Of a DNA stretch of 64,000 bases, positions 36,176-45,552 are shown in pieces. Source of the stretch: Pseudomonas putida NBRC 14164 (GTDB lineage Bacteria > Pseudomonadota > Gammaproteobacteria > Pseudomonadales > Pseudomonadaceae). Positions within the stretch are counted from its first letter, which is position 1, and the number at the start of each line of letters is the position of its first letter. Location: NCBI RefSeq assembly GCF_000412675.1, contig NC_021505.1, positions 3,280,501 to 3,344,500 on the forward strand, given 5' to 3'. The notes beneath the pieces are model-generated. The model had not been told where the DNA came from. It saw only the letters and a list, made by a program, of their open reading frames with translations, and made no database searches. The translations under genes were made by a program, and so were the position numbers.

Positions 36176-38491
36176 TCAGGGCTGGCTGACTACCACCCCC
36201 TTGTCCCGCTCACTGATCACCACTTCCCGATACGCCGGGTCTGCCTTGATCTGAGCCTCGGTAAACGGAATCACCGCCAGTTGCTTGGCCGCAAATGCTT
36301 TGGTCTGGTCACTGGCATGCGCCGAAGCCTTCTCACTCGACTGGGAAAAGGCAAGCAGGCCACGGGCTTCTGGCCCCTTGTCGGTAAAGCTGACCAATTG
36401 CAGGTAGCTGGTGCCACTCACCACCAGCCGCTTGCCCTGCCCGTGCGGGACACTGTACATCGCGTTGTACACGCCCAGCGCCTGCGGGCCACCCGGTACC
36501 GGCGTGCCATCAAGCGCCTGCTGCACCTGCCCCCAACGCGCCTCCCCCGCTACACCGCTGTCGCTCACCTGCTTGAGCGAAGCCAGTGCCGCCTCGTGTA
36601 CCAGCTTGCGCACGGCCGCCTGCTCCACCGCCAAACCACGCGGCGTGTGCTGCGGGTCGGCCGGGTCAAAGGCTACGCGCCAGCTTTCCGGGTGTTCGGC
36701 CAGGGCGTTGAACAGGTTCTGGAAATGCACCAGGCCAATGCCGCTGTCGAGGTCGGCCTTGCCATTCCAGGCCGCCAGGCTACTGCACACGGCCTGTACA
36801 TCCGCGCTTGCGCCCTTGCACCATTGCAGCAGGTCTGGCAGCACCAGGCTGGCCAGGTAGACCTCGTCGTCGGTCACCATGCGCTGCAGGTCATCCACGC
36901 CCAGCCTTGCCGTGCCCTGCAGGCGCTGCAGGGCAAAGCGGCTGCGCATGCCCAGCGGCTGGTCACTGCGGCTGACCAAGGGTGAATAGCCGGTCAGCGG
37001 CTGCGCCGGGTTGGCCATCCATGCCGGGTCGTTGGAGTTCTGCACGAAATCCTGGCGTTCAAGGCTCGGCAACAGTCGCGCCGGGAAGATTCCCGGTTGC
37101 GCAGCCTGCGCATCGACCTTCCACTGACAGGCGCTGCGCGAACCATCCAGCACCACCATGCGCCCTTGCCCTTGTGGGTTGCTGCAGGCACCCAGCAGTT
37201 GCTGGTCGACATACGGCACCACCGACTGGTTCAGGTACAACGCCCCACCGCCCTGGTCCACGGCCAAGGTGTTGACCCAAGGAATACCCTGCAACTGCTC
37301 GACCGAGCCTTTCAGCGCCGCAAGGCTGTCGGCACGGTTGATCTGGTACCACTGCTGCAACACTCGGGTGTTGTCCAGGTTGGCGTCACGCAAGCTGTAG
37401 GCCGCGTGCGCATCCCAGTCCAGGCGCCCGGGCCATTGCACCACCGGGCCGAATTGCGAGCTGTAGACCTGCCGCTCTACCTGGCTCACGCTGCCATCTT
37501 CTGCCTTGACCGCAACGCTGATGGTTTGCCTGGCCAGTGGCAGCGACTTGCCATCAAGCAGGTAACGGGTCGGGTCCTTGGGGTCGAGCTGCAGCCGATA
37601 CAGGGTGAAGTGGCTGGAGGTGTCGACGGTGTGCGTCCAGGCCAGGTGCCTGTTGAAACCGATATTGACCACCGGCAGGCCCGGCAATGCCGCGCCCATC
37701 ACATCGAGCTGGCCAGGGATGGTCAGCTGCATCTGGTAGAAGCGCATGCCGCCCATCCACGGGAAGTGCGGGTTGGCCAACAACAGGCCGCGGCCATTGG
37801 CCGAACGCTGCGCGCCCACGGCCACCGCATTGCTGCCGCGCTCCGTGGCAAAGCGTTCTTGCCGCGCCAGCGCTTTGGCGAAACCTGCCGACGCCTGCTG
37901 GCTGCCCGCCGCAGGTGGGTGCGCGCCTGCCAGTGCCTCGACGAACTGCCCTATACCCCCCTCGGCCAATAGCCTGCGGGTCAGCTTGACCAGGTCCTGG
38001 CTGGTGATCGACCGCAGCCACTCACCGCTGCCACATTCGGCGGGCAAGCCTTCGCGGCGGCGCTCGGCGAGCGCCCGGTTGTAGCCGCTGGCATAGCCCG
38101 CCAGCAGTGCCTGCACCTGCGTCGGTTGCGCTTGCAGGAACGCGTCGACCGCCGTCGGGCTGTTGAGCCAGGTGAAAAACAGGTCGCTGGTCAGGTTGTC
38201 ACGCTGCTCCAGGGTCTTGCCCTTGGCACCAAAATGGCGTGAGCGCTCACCGCTCACGGTCAGCACCTCGTTGGCCAGCAGGCACAGGTTGTCCTGGGCA
38301 TAGGCATAGCCAACGCCGTAGCCCAGGCCGCGCTCATCCTTGGCCACGATATGCGGCACCCCGTAACTGGTTCGACGGATCTGCGCGCTGGCATCAGTAG
38401 CGGGCTGCGCCTGCACCGCAACGCTGAAGGCCACCAGTGCAGCGGCCAGGCCTGCGCACGTCATGGGACGGGAAAGTGGAAACACGGGCAC
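36176..38491 (-). CDS. Penicillin-acylase-family Ntn hydrolase, PvdQ-like
   Basis: This 771-residue protein has a signal peptide (to about residue 28, ending VQAQ), an alpha chain, and a self-cleaving nucleophile S220 in ERGSNAVAVG. This matches the mature beta-chain start of PvdQ (Ser217 there). Further family marks are LANPHFPW just after the serine and NIGFNRHLAWTHTVD. PvdQ removes a fatty acyl chain from pyoverdine precursors in the periplasm and can hydrolyse long-chain acyl-homoserine lactones. No pyoverdine gene is close here. The assignment to the PvdQ branch rather than the related QuiP/HacB type is a strong guess based on the length and the nucleophile position. Confidence 0.8.
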   Translation of the reverse strand: MPVFPLSRPMTCAGLAAALVAFSVAVQAQPATDASAQIRRTSYGVPHIVAKDERGLGYGVGYAYAQDNLCLLANEVLTVSGERSRHFGAKGKTLEQRDNLTSDLFFTWLNSPTAVDAFLQAQPTQVQALLAGYASGYNRALAERRREGLPAECGSGEWLRSITSQDLVKLTRRLLAEGGIGQFVEALAGAHPPAAGSQQASAGFAKALARQERFATERGSNAVAVGAQRSANGRGLLLANPHFPWMGGMRFYQMQLTIPGQLDVMGAALPGLPVVNIGFNRHLAWTHTVDTSSHFTLYRLQLDPKDPTRYLLDGKSLPLARQTISVAVKAEDGSVSQVERQVYSSQFGPVVQWPGRLDWDAHAAYSLRDANLDNTRVLQQWYQINRADSLAALKGSVEQLQGIPWVNTLAVDQGGGALYLNQSVVPYVDQQLLGACSNPQGQGRMVVLDGSRSACQWKVDAQAAQPGIFPARLLPSLERQDFVQNSNDPAWMANPAQPLTGYSPLVSRSDQPLGMRSRFALQRLQGTARLGVDDLQRMVTDDEVYLASLVLPDLLQWCKGASADVQAVCSSLAAWNGKADLDSGIGLVHFQNLFNALAEHPESWRVAFDPADPQHTPRGLAVEQAAVRKLVHEAALASLKQVSDSGVAGEARWGQVQQALDGTPVPGGPQALGVYNAMYSVPHGQGKRLVVSGTSYLQLVSFTDKGPEARGLLAFSQSSEKASAHASDQTKAFAAKQLAVIPFTEAQIKADPAYREVVISERDKGVVVSQP

Positions 38492-38610
38492 TCCTCGGAT
38501 TCGGGGTCTATCCCGATCAGACGAACGGCCAGGTGAAAATTTTACGTGTTACAAGGCGATGGAACGTCTTGAAGAGGAACAGCCATTTTTTTTACGAGTG
38601 GGTTGCAGTT

Positions 38611-38624
38611 TTTGCGTTCTCATT
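38611..38624 (-). promoter_or_regulatory. Possible Fur half-site between the acylase and the Fur-fold gene
   Basis: On the minus strand AATGAGAACGCAAA resembles a half of the Pseudomonas Fur box (AATGAGAA is the common half). The other half is poor. It would fit iron control of the PvdQ-like gene, but it is weak evidence alone. Confidence 0.25.
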
Positions 38625-38681
38625 CGTCCTAGTAAGTGAGGCAACCACATTTCGGGTTCGTCCACGAAAAGGAGCATTCAC

Positions 38682-39056
38682 ATGTACAACCCGCAACCCT
38701 CGACTCACGCCGGGCGCGTCCCAGGCAAAGCGCCCAACGGACAGGACGTTTTTTCTGAGGAACGCATCGGCAACGAACAGATCCGCGAGCTGCTGCGCAC
38801 TTTCGGCCTGCGAACCAGCCTGATCCGGCTCAAGGTGATCGATGCCTTGCACGCCGCTGACCGCAATGGCCGCAGCATTGGCGTACGCGGCGTGCACGCA
38901 CAACTGGAACAGCTGGATATTCCGCTGTCGTTCCTCAGCGTGCGTGAGGTGCTCAAGCGGCTGTGCACCGAAGGTGTCATCGAACTGGGCAACGACAAGT
39001 GCTACAGCCTCAACCCCCAGGCGCGCGCCGTACTGGAGCAGACACACACGCGCTGA
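38682..39056 (+). CDS. Small Fur-fold winged-helix protein
   Basis: This 124-residue protein follows AAAAGGAGCATTCAC. Residues 30-110 have a Fur-like winged helix (RELLRTFGLRTSLIRLKVID, then FLSVREVLKRLCTEGVIEL). The C-terminal metal-binding and dimerisation domain of Fur is absent, along with its HHDH and CxxC motifs. It may therefore be a truncated-type Fur relative that binds DNA without sensing metal. It is divergent from the PvdQ-like acylase gene and could control it. This is inference from position. Confidence 0.65.
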   Translation: MYNPQPSTHAGRVPGKAPNGQDVFSEERIGNEQIRELLRTFGLRTSLIRLKVIDALHAADRNGRSIGVRGVHAQLEQLDIPLSFLSVREVLKRLCTEGVIELGNDKCYSLNPQARAVLEQTHTR

Positions 39057-39092
39057 GCGCATGGCCGGCCACACCTGGCCGGCCCGCACGGA

Positions 39093-39281
39093 TCAGGGCT
39101 TGACCTTGCGCCGCAGAATGCCGTTGATCACCACGACCACAACGGCGATGGCGATGGCCGCCATCTGGAAGGTCTGCTCACTGATCGTGCCCTGCTTCTG
39201 CAGGTGGGACAGGCCCAGCATCAGGCCCAGTACCACCAGGATGATCAGAAGGGAATATTTGAGGCGCTGCACGTGTGTCAT
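39093..39281 (-). CDS. Small two-helix membrane protein
   Basis: This 62-residue protein has two hydrophobic helices, LLIILVVLGLMLGLSHL at about residues 11-27 and AAIAIAVVVVVINGIL at about 41-56, and a basic C-terminus (RRKVKP). It starts after a GGAACTTTCG-type site. Similar short proteins are conserved in pseudomonads without known function. It converges with the Fur-fold gene. Confidence 0.6.
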   Translation of the reverse strand: MTHVQRLKYSLLIILVVLGLMLGLSHLQKQGTISEQTFQMAAIAIAVVVVVINGILRRKVKP

Positions 39282-39431
39282 CGAAAGTTCCTTGCAACAT
39301 CAAAGGCAAATGGCTCGCAACGAGCCGTGGCAATGATACAACGCCCATAGGGCCCGGCGCTGCATTTCCTGCTGGGTAGGGTGGCGACTGCCTGAAAGCA
39401 TGGGTCTCCAAGCACCCATGCCGGAGGCACC

Positions 39432-39890
39432 ATGTACAAACCCCTGCTGTTCGCGTCCCTGATTCTGACCCCGCTTACCCTTCACGCGCTGGACACCCGC
39501 GAGGTAACGGCAGCGCAACTGCTTGAGCTTGGTCGCGACCTGGAGCGCCATGCTGGCGCCAGCCAGTGGCAACAACTGTGGCAGCGGGTGCGTCAGGCTG
39601 GCTACCTGCAGGCACCCGGCGCCCCACTGCATTTCAGCGCCCCCATGGCCCAGTTGCCCGATTTGGTCCGGCAGACCTTGGCCCAAGCCGATCAGGTGCA
39701 GGCGCTGCACCAGACCCAGGCGTTGTACCGCCGCAGCTTTTCCGGCACGGTTATCGGTCAGCGCGGCGGGCAGCCATTGCATGCCTTGTGCCTGCTGGTC
39801 GACTGGCGGGCGCTGCCACAAAGCATGCTCGATGCGCCTCAGGCCTACCTGCGCAGCGCCAGTCTGGTGACCAGCTACCCCTGTAACTGA
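39432..39890 (+). CDS. Secreted protein of unknown function
   Basis: This 152-residue protein follows the site GGAGGCACC and has a signal peptide (LLFASLILTPLTLHA, cleavage after about residue 19). The mature part is rich in L, Q and A, with mostly helical sequence and two cysteines (near residues 118 and 151) that could form a disulfide in the periplasm. I recognise no domain. It stands alone between two regions on different strands, so context gives no hint. Confidence 0.7.
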   Translation: MYKPLLFASLILTPLTLHALDTREVTAAQLLELGRDLERHAGASQWQQLWQRVRQAGYLQAPGAPLHFSAPMAQLPDLVRQTLAQADQVQALHQTQALYRRSFSGTVIGQRGGQPLHALCLLVDWRALPQSMLDAPQAYLRSASLVTSYPCN

Positions 39891-40139
39891 GGGGTGCCCC
39901 GCCCCATCACTCGACGTGCACAGCGCCCTGATGGGAAATCAACCGCCACAGCCACATCTTGAAGACATGTCCTACAACGCAGGATATCGCTGCCTGCAAC
40001 TGCTGTTCACCGAGGCTACAAATTGCAACCCATATGCCGCCTAGCGACGCGCCGTGGCTGTCACACAGAATTTGCTCACACCGTCGACATAACGCCGCTG
40101 GTGATCGGGTCGCACACCCCCATCCCGAAGGAGCGCCAT

Positions 40140-40520
40140 ATGGAATTACCAGACTTGAGCCTCATCGATATCAGCCAACTGCCCCACTCGCTGCAGGCCC
40201 TGGTCGACTGTATCGGCATCGACAATGCCTACCAGTTGACCTGCGCCTACGGCGGCAGGCCCAAATACATCCCCAAGTACCGCGAGCGTACCAAGCTCGC
40301 CGACGTACTGCCGGCCGAAGCGCTGGACGCACTGATCAAGCGCTTTGCCGGGGTAGCCCTGGAGATCCCCAAGGCTGACCACTTCCTACGCCAGCTGCGC
40401 AATCAGCAGATCCAGAAAGAAAGCGCCAATGGCCTTTCACGCAGCCTGCTGGCCAACAAGTACGGCCTGAGCCTGCGCCAGATCGGCAACATCCGTCGCC
40501 AGGAACCTTGCGCTCGCTGA
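40140..40520 (+). CDS. Mor-family transcription regulator
   Basis: ATG 40140 follows GAAGGAGCGCCAT; an in-frame start at 40023 adds only unconserved residues. The 126-residue protein matches the Mor/C family known from phage Mu. It has a dimerisation half with IGIDNAYQLTCAYGGRPKYIPK, repeated as an ALIKRFAGVALEIPKADHF stretch, and a C-terminal helix-turn-helix SLLANKYGLSLRQIGNIRR. Mor activates Mu middle promoters. No phage structural gene is near, so this is probably a domesticated regulator. The next two genes, both DUF2589, follow on the same strand and are its likely targets. Confidence 0.82.
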   Translation: MELPDLSLIDISQLPHSLQALVDCIGIDNAYQLTCAYGGRPKYIPKYRERTKLADVLPAEALDALIKRFAGVALEIPKADHFLRQLRNQQIQKESANGLSRSLLANKYGLSLRQIGNIRRQEPCAR

Positions 40521-40582
40521 CGACCAGCACCGAGGCCGCCAGAGGTGGCCACCCTTCCCCTCCATAAAAAGAGCAACAAAAC

Positions 40583-41230
40583 ATGTCGATAGATAACAGC
40601 CTCATCGGATCCGTGATCAACGCCTTGCCCATGGACCGCATGATCGCAGGCCCCCTGCAGGCCATGGTCCAGGCCCAGGTTACCGCCAGCAAGTCGTACG
40701 CCGACTTCCTGATGCAGGTATGTGTGCAGGACGGCAAGGCCGTGGCTATCCAGTTCGATTACGACGAGACCATCGTCGACGAACAGGGTGAATACAAGGG
40801 CGTGGTCAGCAAGACCATGAAGGTGCCTTTGCTGGCGGCCATCACACACCCGAACATCTCCATCGATGAAGGTAATGTCGAATTCGAGCTGATCATCAAT
40901 CAGATGTCGGAAGACACCTCCAGCACGGAAATGGGTGCGGACGTGACCGGCTCACTGGGGTGGGGGCCCTTCAAGCTGAACGTAAAGGGCAGCGTCAGCC
41001 ACAAGTCCGCCCAGACACGCAAGACCGACACCCGCGCCCGCTACGCCTTCAATACGACGATGAAGCGCCAGGAGCCACCTGAAGCAATGATGAGGGTGAT
41101 CGAGTTCCTCACCGACGCGGCAACCAAGCCAACCGTGGTCAGAACTGCCGAACTGCAGAGCCCGGACGAAATTTCCCAGGCCGACACCTTGAAAGACCCT
41201 GCTGCCGATGCAGGCAACAACACCCCTTGA
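40583..41230 (+). CDS. DUF2589-domain protein, first copy
   Basis: This 215-residue protein belongs to DUF2589 (the APLQAMVQAQVTASKSYADFL segment near 23-42 and the later TMKVPLLAAITHPNISIDEG and VEFELIINQM parts). It has no signal peptide or membrane helix. The middle has a beta-rich domain, and the tail of about 35 residues is polar. The function of the family is unknown. It starts 62 bases after the Mor-like gene and 73 bases before a second DUF2589 gene, so the three probably form one operon. Confidence 0.8.
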   Translation: MSIDNSLIGSVINALPMDRMIAGPLQAMVQAQVTASKSYADFLMQVCVQDGKAVAIQFDYDETIVDEQGEYKGVVSKTMKVPLLAAITHPNISIDEGNVEFELIINQMSEDTSSTEMGADVTGSLGWGPFKLNVKGSVSHKSAQTRKTDTRARYAFNTTMKRQEPPEAMMRVIEFLTDAATKPTVVRTAELQSPDEISQADTLKDPAADAGNNTP

Positions 41231-41303
41231 GACGCTCCACGAGCCGCAAACAGCCCCCTGGCCAGCACCGGGGGGGCACCACCTGGCCTGAGGAGTCGAG
41301 CCC

Positions 41304-41858
41304 ATGAACAAGCCCCCTGCCCCGATGACCTCCATTGACCTGCGTGAGATCACACGTGGCCTGCAGGAAGCCGCAAGCGCCACCAACAGCCTGATTGCAC
41401 AGCAGTACATCAACCTGTTCGACCAGTTCTTCGAGTGCGACAGCGACGCCTTGGGCGCCCCCATGAAAGCCAAGATGGTCGAAGTGGCCATGGATGGGCA
41501 GCACATCATGCGCGTCCCCCTGTTTGCACTGGTGTCGCCCAAGGGCCTGGCCCTGGAGCGCATGCAGGTGGACCTGTCGGTCCGGGTCAAAGGGACCGAA
41601 GCACAACAGGCACTGCTGACCGCGAGCGAGAACAAGGCTGCCAGCTTCAAGGTCACCATCGGTGGCCAAGGCCGTCAGGGCGAAGGCCGTGACCCTGACG
41701 AAGTGCAGATCCGCATGCAGTTCCAGGCCAGCGAGCCGCCGGAAGCCCTGAACCGGCTCATCGAGGAGTACACCAGCCTGATCACCCCGGTACGCGCCCC
41801 CGGCCCACTGCCCTCGCCCGACACCAACGAATTCATCGAGGCGGCCACTGTCCGTTGA
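41304..41858 (+). CDS. DUF2589-domain protein, second copy
   Basis: This 184-residue protein is a diverged paralogue of the upstream DUF2589 gene. It shares the MVEVAMDGQHIMRVPLFALV and LERMQVDLSVRVKG parts and ends with EASEPPEALNRLIEEY-like sequence, parallel to EPPEAMMRVIEFL in the first copy. That common C-terminal helix may be an interaction site between the two. No catalytic motif is visible. It converges with tamB, with only 19 bases between the stop codons. The start follows GAGGAGTCGAGCC. Confidence 0.78.
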   Translation: MNKPPAPMTSIDLREITRGLQEAASATNSLIAQQYINLFDQFFECDSDALGAPMKAKMVEVAMDGQHIMRVPLFALVSPKGLALERMQVDLSVRVKGTEAQQALLTASENKAASFKVTIGGQGRQGEGRDPDEVQIRMQFQASEPPEALNRLIEEYTSLITPVRAPGPLPSPDTNEFIEAATVR

Positions 41859-41877
41859 CGGCCGCCCCGACACCGCT

Positions 41878-44800
41878 TCAGAAATCGCGCTTGTAGAAGA
41901 TGTCCAGTGAGCTGGCCAGCCCACTGGCGGCTTCCAGGTACACCTTCTTGCTCAGCTTGTAACGCAACGCGATGGTGTTGGCAGGCTCGAACACACCCAC
42001 ACCGTAACGCAGGCTCAGCTTCTCGGTGATGTTGCCGCTGGCGACCACGCTGGTGCTGTTGCCCGAGCCTTCGGTGTCCAGCTGGAAGTCATCGATCCCC
42101 AAGCTCGATGCCAGGCTGCCGGTGATGCCGGCACTGCCTGCCAGCCCCAGGCCCAACGCTGCCTCGGCAAGCATGTTGTTGTCCTCGCCAGAGTTGCCCA
42201 GAGGCCGCCCCAGCACGAGGTACGACAGCGCCTGCTCCTGGCTCATGGCCGGTTCCGAAAACACCTTGGTTGTGGGTTGCTCGGCACTGCCGCTCAGGCG
42301 GATACCGGCAATCACATCATCGACCGTGCGGATGGCTTCGATGTCCAGGTACGGCTGGTCGATCGGGCCGGCGAACAGCAAGCGCGCACGGCGGATGGTC
42401 AGCCGCTGGCCGTAGGCACGGTAACGACCGTCAGCCAGGCTCAACTCGCCACGGGTGTCGAGGTTGTCGCCGATATGCACGTGGCCAAGCAGGTTGGCGG
42501 TCAGGCCAAAGCCACTGAACGACAACTTGTCGCGGCCCACCTCGACATCGATGTCCATGGCCATCGCCATGGGCGGTTTGCCCTCTTCGGTCTGGTGACC
42601 GACGATTACCGTGTCATCCGATACCTTCACGGTCGACGGTGGCAGTTCGCGCACGGTGATCTTGCCTTTGGGTACTTGCACCTTGCCGGTAACCGCCAGT
42701 TTGTCGTCGATCAGGCGCAAGGTCAGGTCCGGGGCGACCTCCAGCGTTGCATAAGGCTCGACCGTGACCGGCAGTTGCTGGCCTTGCAGGCGCAAGTCCA
42801 TGCCCAATGCCTGCCCCCACGTGAGGTTGCCGCTCAACTGGCCGCGCCCTGCATCGCCGCTGCGCCAGTTGCCATTGAGTTGCACCTGATCGCCGGCGAT
42901 CAGCGCCTGCAATGTCAGGTCCTCAAGGCTGGCCGGCAACTCGGCGCCACTCACTTCGCCACCGCTGAGCATCAGGTTGCCGTTGACCTGTGGTGCCAGC
43001 AAGGTGCCTGAAAGCCGCCCACTGCCGTTGAGCTGCCCGGCCAGGCGTTCGACCATCGGCACGAACGGACGCGCCACCGACAGGTCCAGCCCGGCCAGGC
43101 GGAAATCACCTGACAGAGGCTTGTTCTTGCCCAACGGGTCGAGGCGCGTATTGACGTTCAGCTCGCCCAGGCGCTCTCCACGGAACACCAGGCGGGTATC
43201 GATACGCCGTGGCGCCAACGTGCTGTCGACACGCAGGGCCTGATAGGGGAAATCGACCCAACGGCCCTTGTCGCGCACACGCAGCGTGCCGCCACTGGCA
43301 TCAATGACAATGTTGCCTTTGGGGCCGCTGGCCGGGATGTCCAGATTGATATCCGCATTGAGCAGGCCCTGCCAGGCGAAGTCTTTTGGCAGCCACTGGG
43401 CAAGGCTGTCGAGCGGGAACTGCTTGAGGTGGTAGCGCAAGCGCGGCTCGGGCGCCAGGCGTTGGTCGTCACCACACAGGCTGGCCTGGCCAGATCGCCA
43501 GCAATGGGCACCGAAGTCCAGCTGGCCGCTGGCCAGACGCTGCAGGCGTGCCGGCGATTGCAGCTGCCAATCCTGGCCACCGGCCTGGATACGCCCACTC
43601 GCGAGGCGGCCACGCCAGTCACCCTTGCTCAACTGGCCATCCAGGCCCAGGTCAAGCTTGAGTTGCGGGCCATCCAGCGCCAAGGTCAAGGCTTGCAGGC
43701 GAATGTCGCCTTTGCCGTTGGCCTGCAGCGTGCCCAATGCCGTGTCGCCCAGGTGAATGCCAGTGGCCTTTAGCTCGATCACACCGCGCTGGGCGTTGTC
43801 CAGGCGGGCATCCAGGTCCAGCTGTTGCAGCCGGTTTTCGGCCTGGGCCAAGCGCTGGCCCTGCAAGGTCAGCGTGCCTTGAGGAGCCTGCAAGGTGCCG
43901 GCAACATCCAGCCGGCCCTTGACCTGGCCTTGCAGCCTTGGCCACAGCTGGCCCAGGCGCGGGAGGTCAAGGTCGATTCGCCCGGCCAGGCGCTGCTGCA
44001 AGCTGCCACTGCCGTTGATACGGTTGTCCCCCAGCTGGATCGCCAGGGCGCCGAGTGTCCAGTTCTGCCCCGCCCCCTGGGCCTCAGCCTTGAACACTGC
44101 CGGCTGGCCGCGCAGGCGGCCCTTGAGATCAAGCTGGGCATCAAGGGTGAGCACCTCGCCCTTCATCTCGCCATTGCTGCGCAGCGGACCCGCCAAGGTG
44201 CCCGGCAGCTCCGCCAGCCAATAGGCCGGGTCGAGCGCCGAAAGCTGCAAGTCGACATCCCAGGCCAAGGTGTCGGCAAAACGCACGGCCACACTGCCGG
44301 CGGCCTTGCCTTGCCCGGCGGTCAGCGCCAGTTGCGGCAGTTTCACCTGGGTCAGGTCACCTTCGAACGGGCTGACCAGGCTGAACGCCCCTGCCGGGCC
44401 GTCGAGGTCGCCTTTGAAGGTGCCCTGATAATTGCCATCGCGATAATGCACCTGAGTATTGAAACGCTTGAGGGTAACCTCGGGCGGTGTCTCCAGTGGG
44501 TACAGGCGCAACCATGGGAAGTCCTGCCAGTCCAGCTGCGCATCGGCGGTCAAGCCTTGCTGCCAGTCGGCCGTGGCCTGCAGTTTCACGCGCTGGGTGT
44601 CGCTGGCGGTCAGGTCAAGGGCATCGAGCCTGGCGCCTTTGCTGTCGACCAACCCGGACAGCGCCAACGCGATTGGCGACTGTTCAGCCGGCAGGCTGGC
44701 CGTTCCCGACAGTTGATAACCCTTGAGCAGGTCGCCCTTGGCATCAAGCTTGAGCTGATTCAACTGCAAGGTATCGGGCAGCGAGCCCGCCGGCTTGAAC

Positions 44801-45552
44801 GCCTCTGAACGAATCTGCAGGGTCGCCGGCAGATGCTCGGCCAACGCCTGCAACTGCCCGTTCAGCGTGGCGTCGAGGTAACCGCTGCTGGTGCCCGCAA
44901 GCTTCAGGGTCTTTTGCAATCCGCCGGTGGCGGTCAGTGCCAACTGCCAGGGTTTGCCGTCCACGGCTGGCAGTTGCAGCTGCGCCTGGAGTTGCACTGG
45001 CCAGTCACCTTCGGGCTGCAGGTCGCCCTGCAGGTTCAATTGCAGGTCATCGCGCTGCAGGTGCAGGCTGTCGATGCGCATCCCGGTGCCGGTCCAGTGC
45101 GCCGCCAGTTGCAAGTCACCCAGCAGGTCGCTGCCATCCAGCCGCAGTTGGCCGACCTTGACATCGCCCAGTTCGATGGCCAGCGGCAAGCGCAGCGCCG
45201 GCAGCTGCAGCGGGCCGCTTTCGGCCGGCTCGACACTTGGCGCAAAGGCCATGTCGATGCGTTGTGCCTGCAACCGGTCGATGCACAGGGTGGCGCGCAG
45301 CAGGCAGGCAGGCGACCAGGCCAGTAGCGGTGCCTGCAACTCTACCGTGCTGCCACCGTCGGCCCAGCGCAGCATGCTGGCCTGCCAGCTACCCGCCAGG
45401 CGCCCCTGGAAATCGGCCACCTCAAGCCCGGGCACCTTGCCCAGCGCCCAGCGGCTGCCCGCCTCGGTACCCAGCAGCAGGCCTAGCACCAGGCCCAGGC
45501 TCGCGACTACCCCGAGCAGGCCCAGCAGAATGTATTTGATCACGCGTTTCAC
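41878..45552 (-). CDS. tamB: Translocation and assembly module subunit TamB
   Basis: This 1224-residue protein has an N-terminal membrane anchor (YILLGLLGVVASLGLVLGLL at about residues 7-26). A very long periplasmic beta-rich part follows, built from repeated amphipathic strands, and then the conserved TamB (DUF490) domain at about 880-1224. It ends in FYKRDF, the usual aromatic end. TamB spans the periplasm as a hydrophobic groove and with TamA helps outer-membrane protein assembly and phospholipid transport. It overlaps tamA by ATGA and is translated after it. Confidence 0.95.
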   Translation of the reverse strand: MKRVIKYILLGLLGVVASLGLVLGLLLGTEAGSRWALGKVPGLEVADFQGRLAGSWQASMLRWADGGSTVELQAPLLAWSPACLLRATLCIDRLQAQRIDMAFAPSVEPAESGPLQLPALRLPLAIELGDVKVGQLRLDGSDLLGDLQLAAHWTGTGMRIDSLHLQRDDLQLNLQGDLQPEGDWPVQLQAQLQLPAVDGKPWQLALTATGGLQKTLKLAGTSSGYLDATLNGQLQALAEHLPATLQIRSEAFKPAGSLPDTLQLNQLKLDAKGDLLKGYQLSGTASLPAEQSPIALALSGLVDSKGARLDALDLTASDTQRVKLQATADWQQGLTADAQLDWQDFPWLRLYPLETPPEVTLKRFNTQVHYRDGNYQGTFKGDLDGPAGAFSLVSPFEGDLTQVKLPQLALTAGQGKAAGSVAVRFADTLAWDVDLQLSALDPAYWLAELPGTLAGPLRSNGEMKGEVLTLDAQLDLKGRLRGQPAVFKAEAQGAGQNWTLGALAIQLGDNRINGSGSLQQRLAGRIDLDLPRLGQLWPRLQGQVKGRLDVAGTLQAPQGTLTLQGQRLAQAENRLQQLDLDARLDNAQRGVIELKATGIHLGDTALGTLQANGKGDIRLQALTLALDGPQLKLDLGLDGQLSKGDWRGRLASGRIQAGGQDWQLQSPARLQRLASGQLDFGAHCWRSGQASLCGDDQRLAPEPRLRYHLKQFPLDSLAQWLPKDFAWQGLLNADINLDIPASGPKGNIVIDASGGTLRVRDKGRWVDFPYQALRVDSTLAPRRIDTRLVFRGERLGELNVNTRLDPLGKNKPLSGDFRLAGLDLSVARPFVPMVERLAGQLNGSGRLSGTLLAPQVNGNLMLSGGEVSGAELPASLEDLTLQALIAGDQVQLNGNWRSGDAGRGQLSGNLTWGQALGMDLRLQGQQLPVTVEPYATLEVAPDLTLRLIDDKLAVTGKVQVPKGKITVRELPPSTVKVSDDTVIVGHQTEEGKPPMAMAMDIDVEVGRDKLSFSGFGLTANLLGHVHIGDNLDTRGELSLADGRYRAYGQRLTIRRARLLFAGPIDQPYLDIEAIRTVDDVIAGIRLSGSAEQPTTKVFSEPAMSQEQALSYLVLGRPLGNSGEDNNMLAEAALGLGLAGSAGITGSLASSLGIDDFQLDTEGSGNSTSVVASGNITEKLSLRYGVGVFEPANTIALRYKLSKKVYLEAASGLASSLDIFYKRDF

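Noticed and set aside
40023..40139. Longer start of the Mor-like gene
   Set aside because: The first 39 codons are unlike the Mor family, and GAAGGAGCG lies just before ATG 40140.
40140..41858. Remnant prophage around the Mor gene
   Set aside because: No integrase, portal, capsid, tail or lysis gene is nearby; flanking genes are ordinary chromosomal genes.
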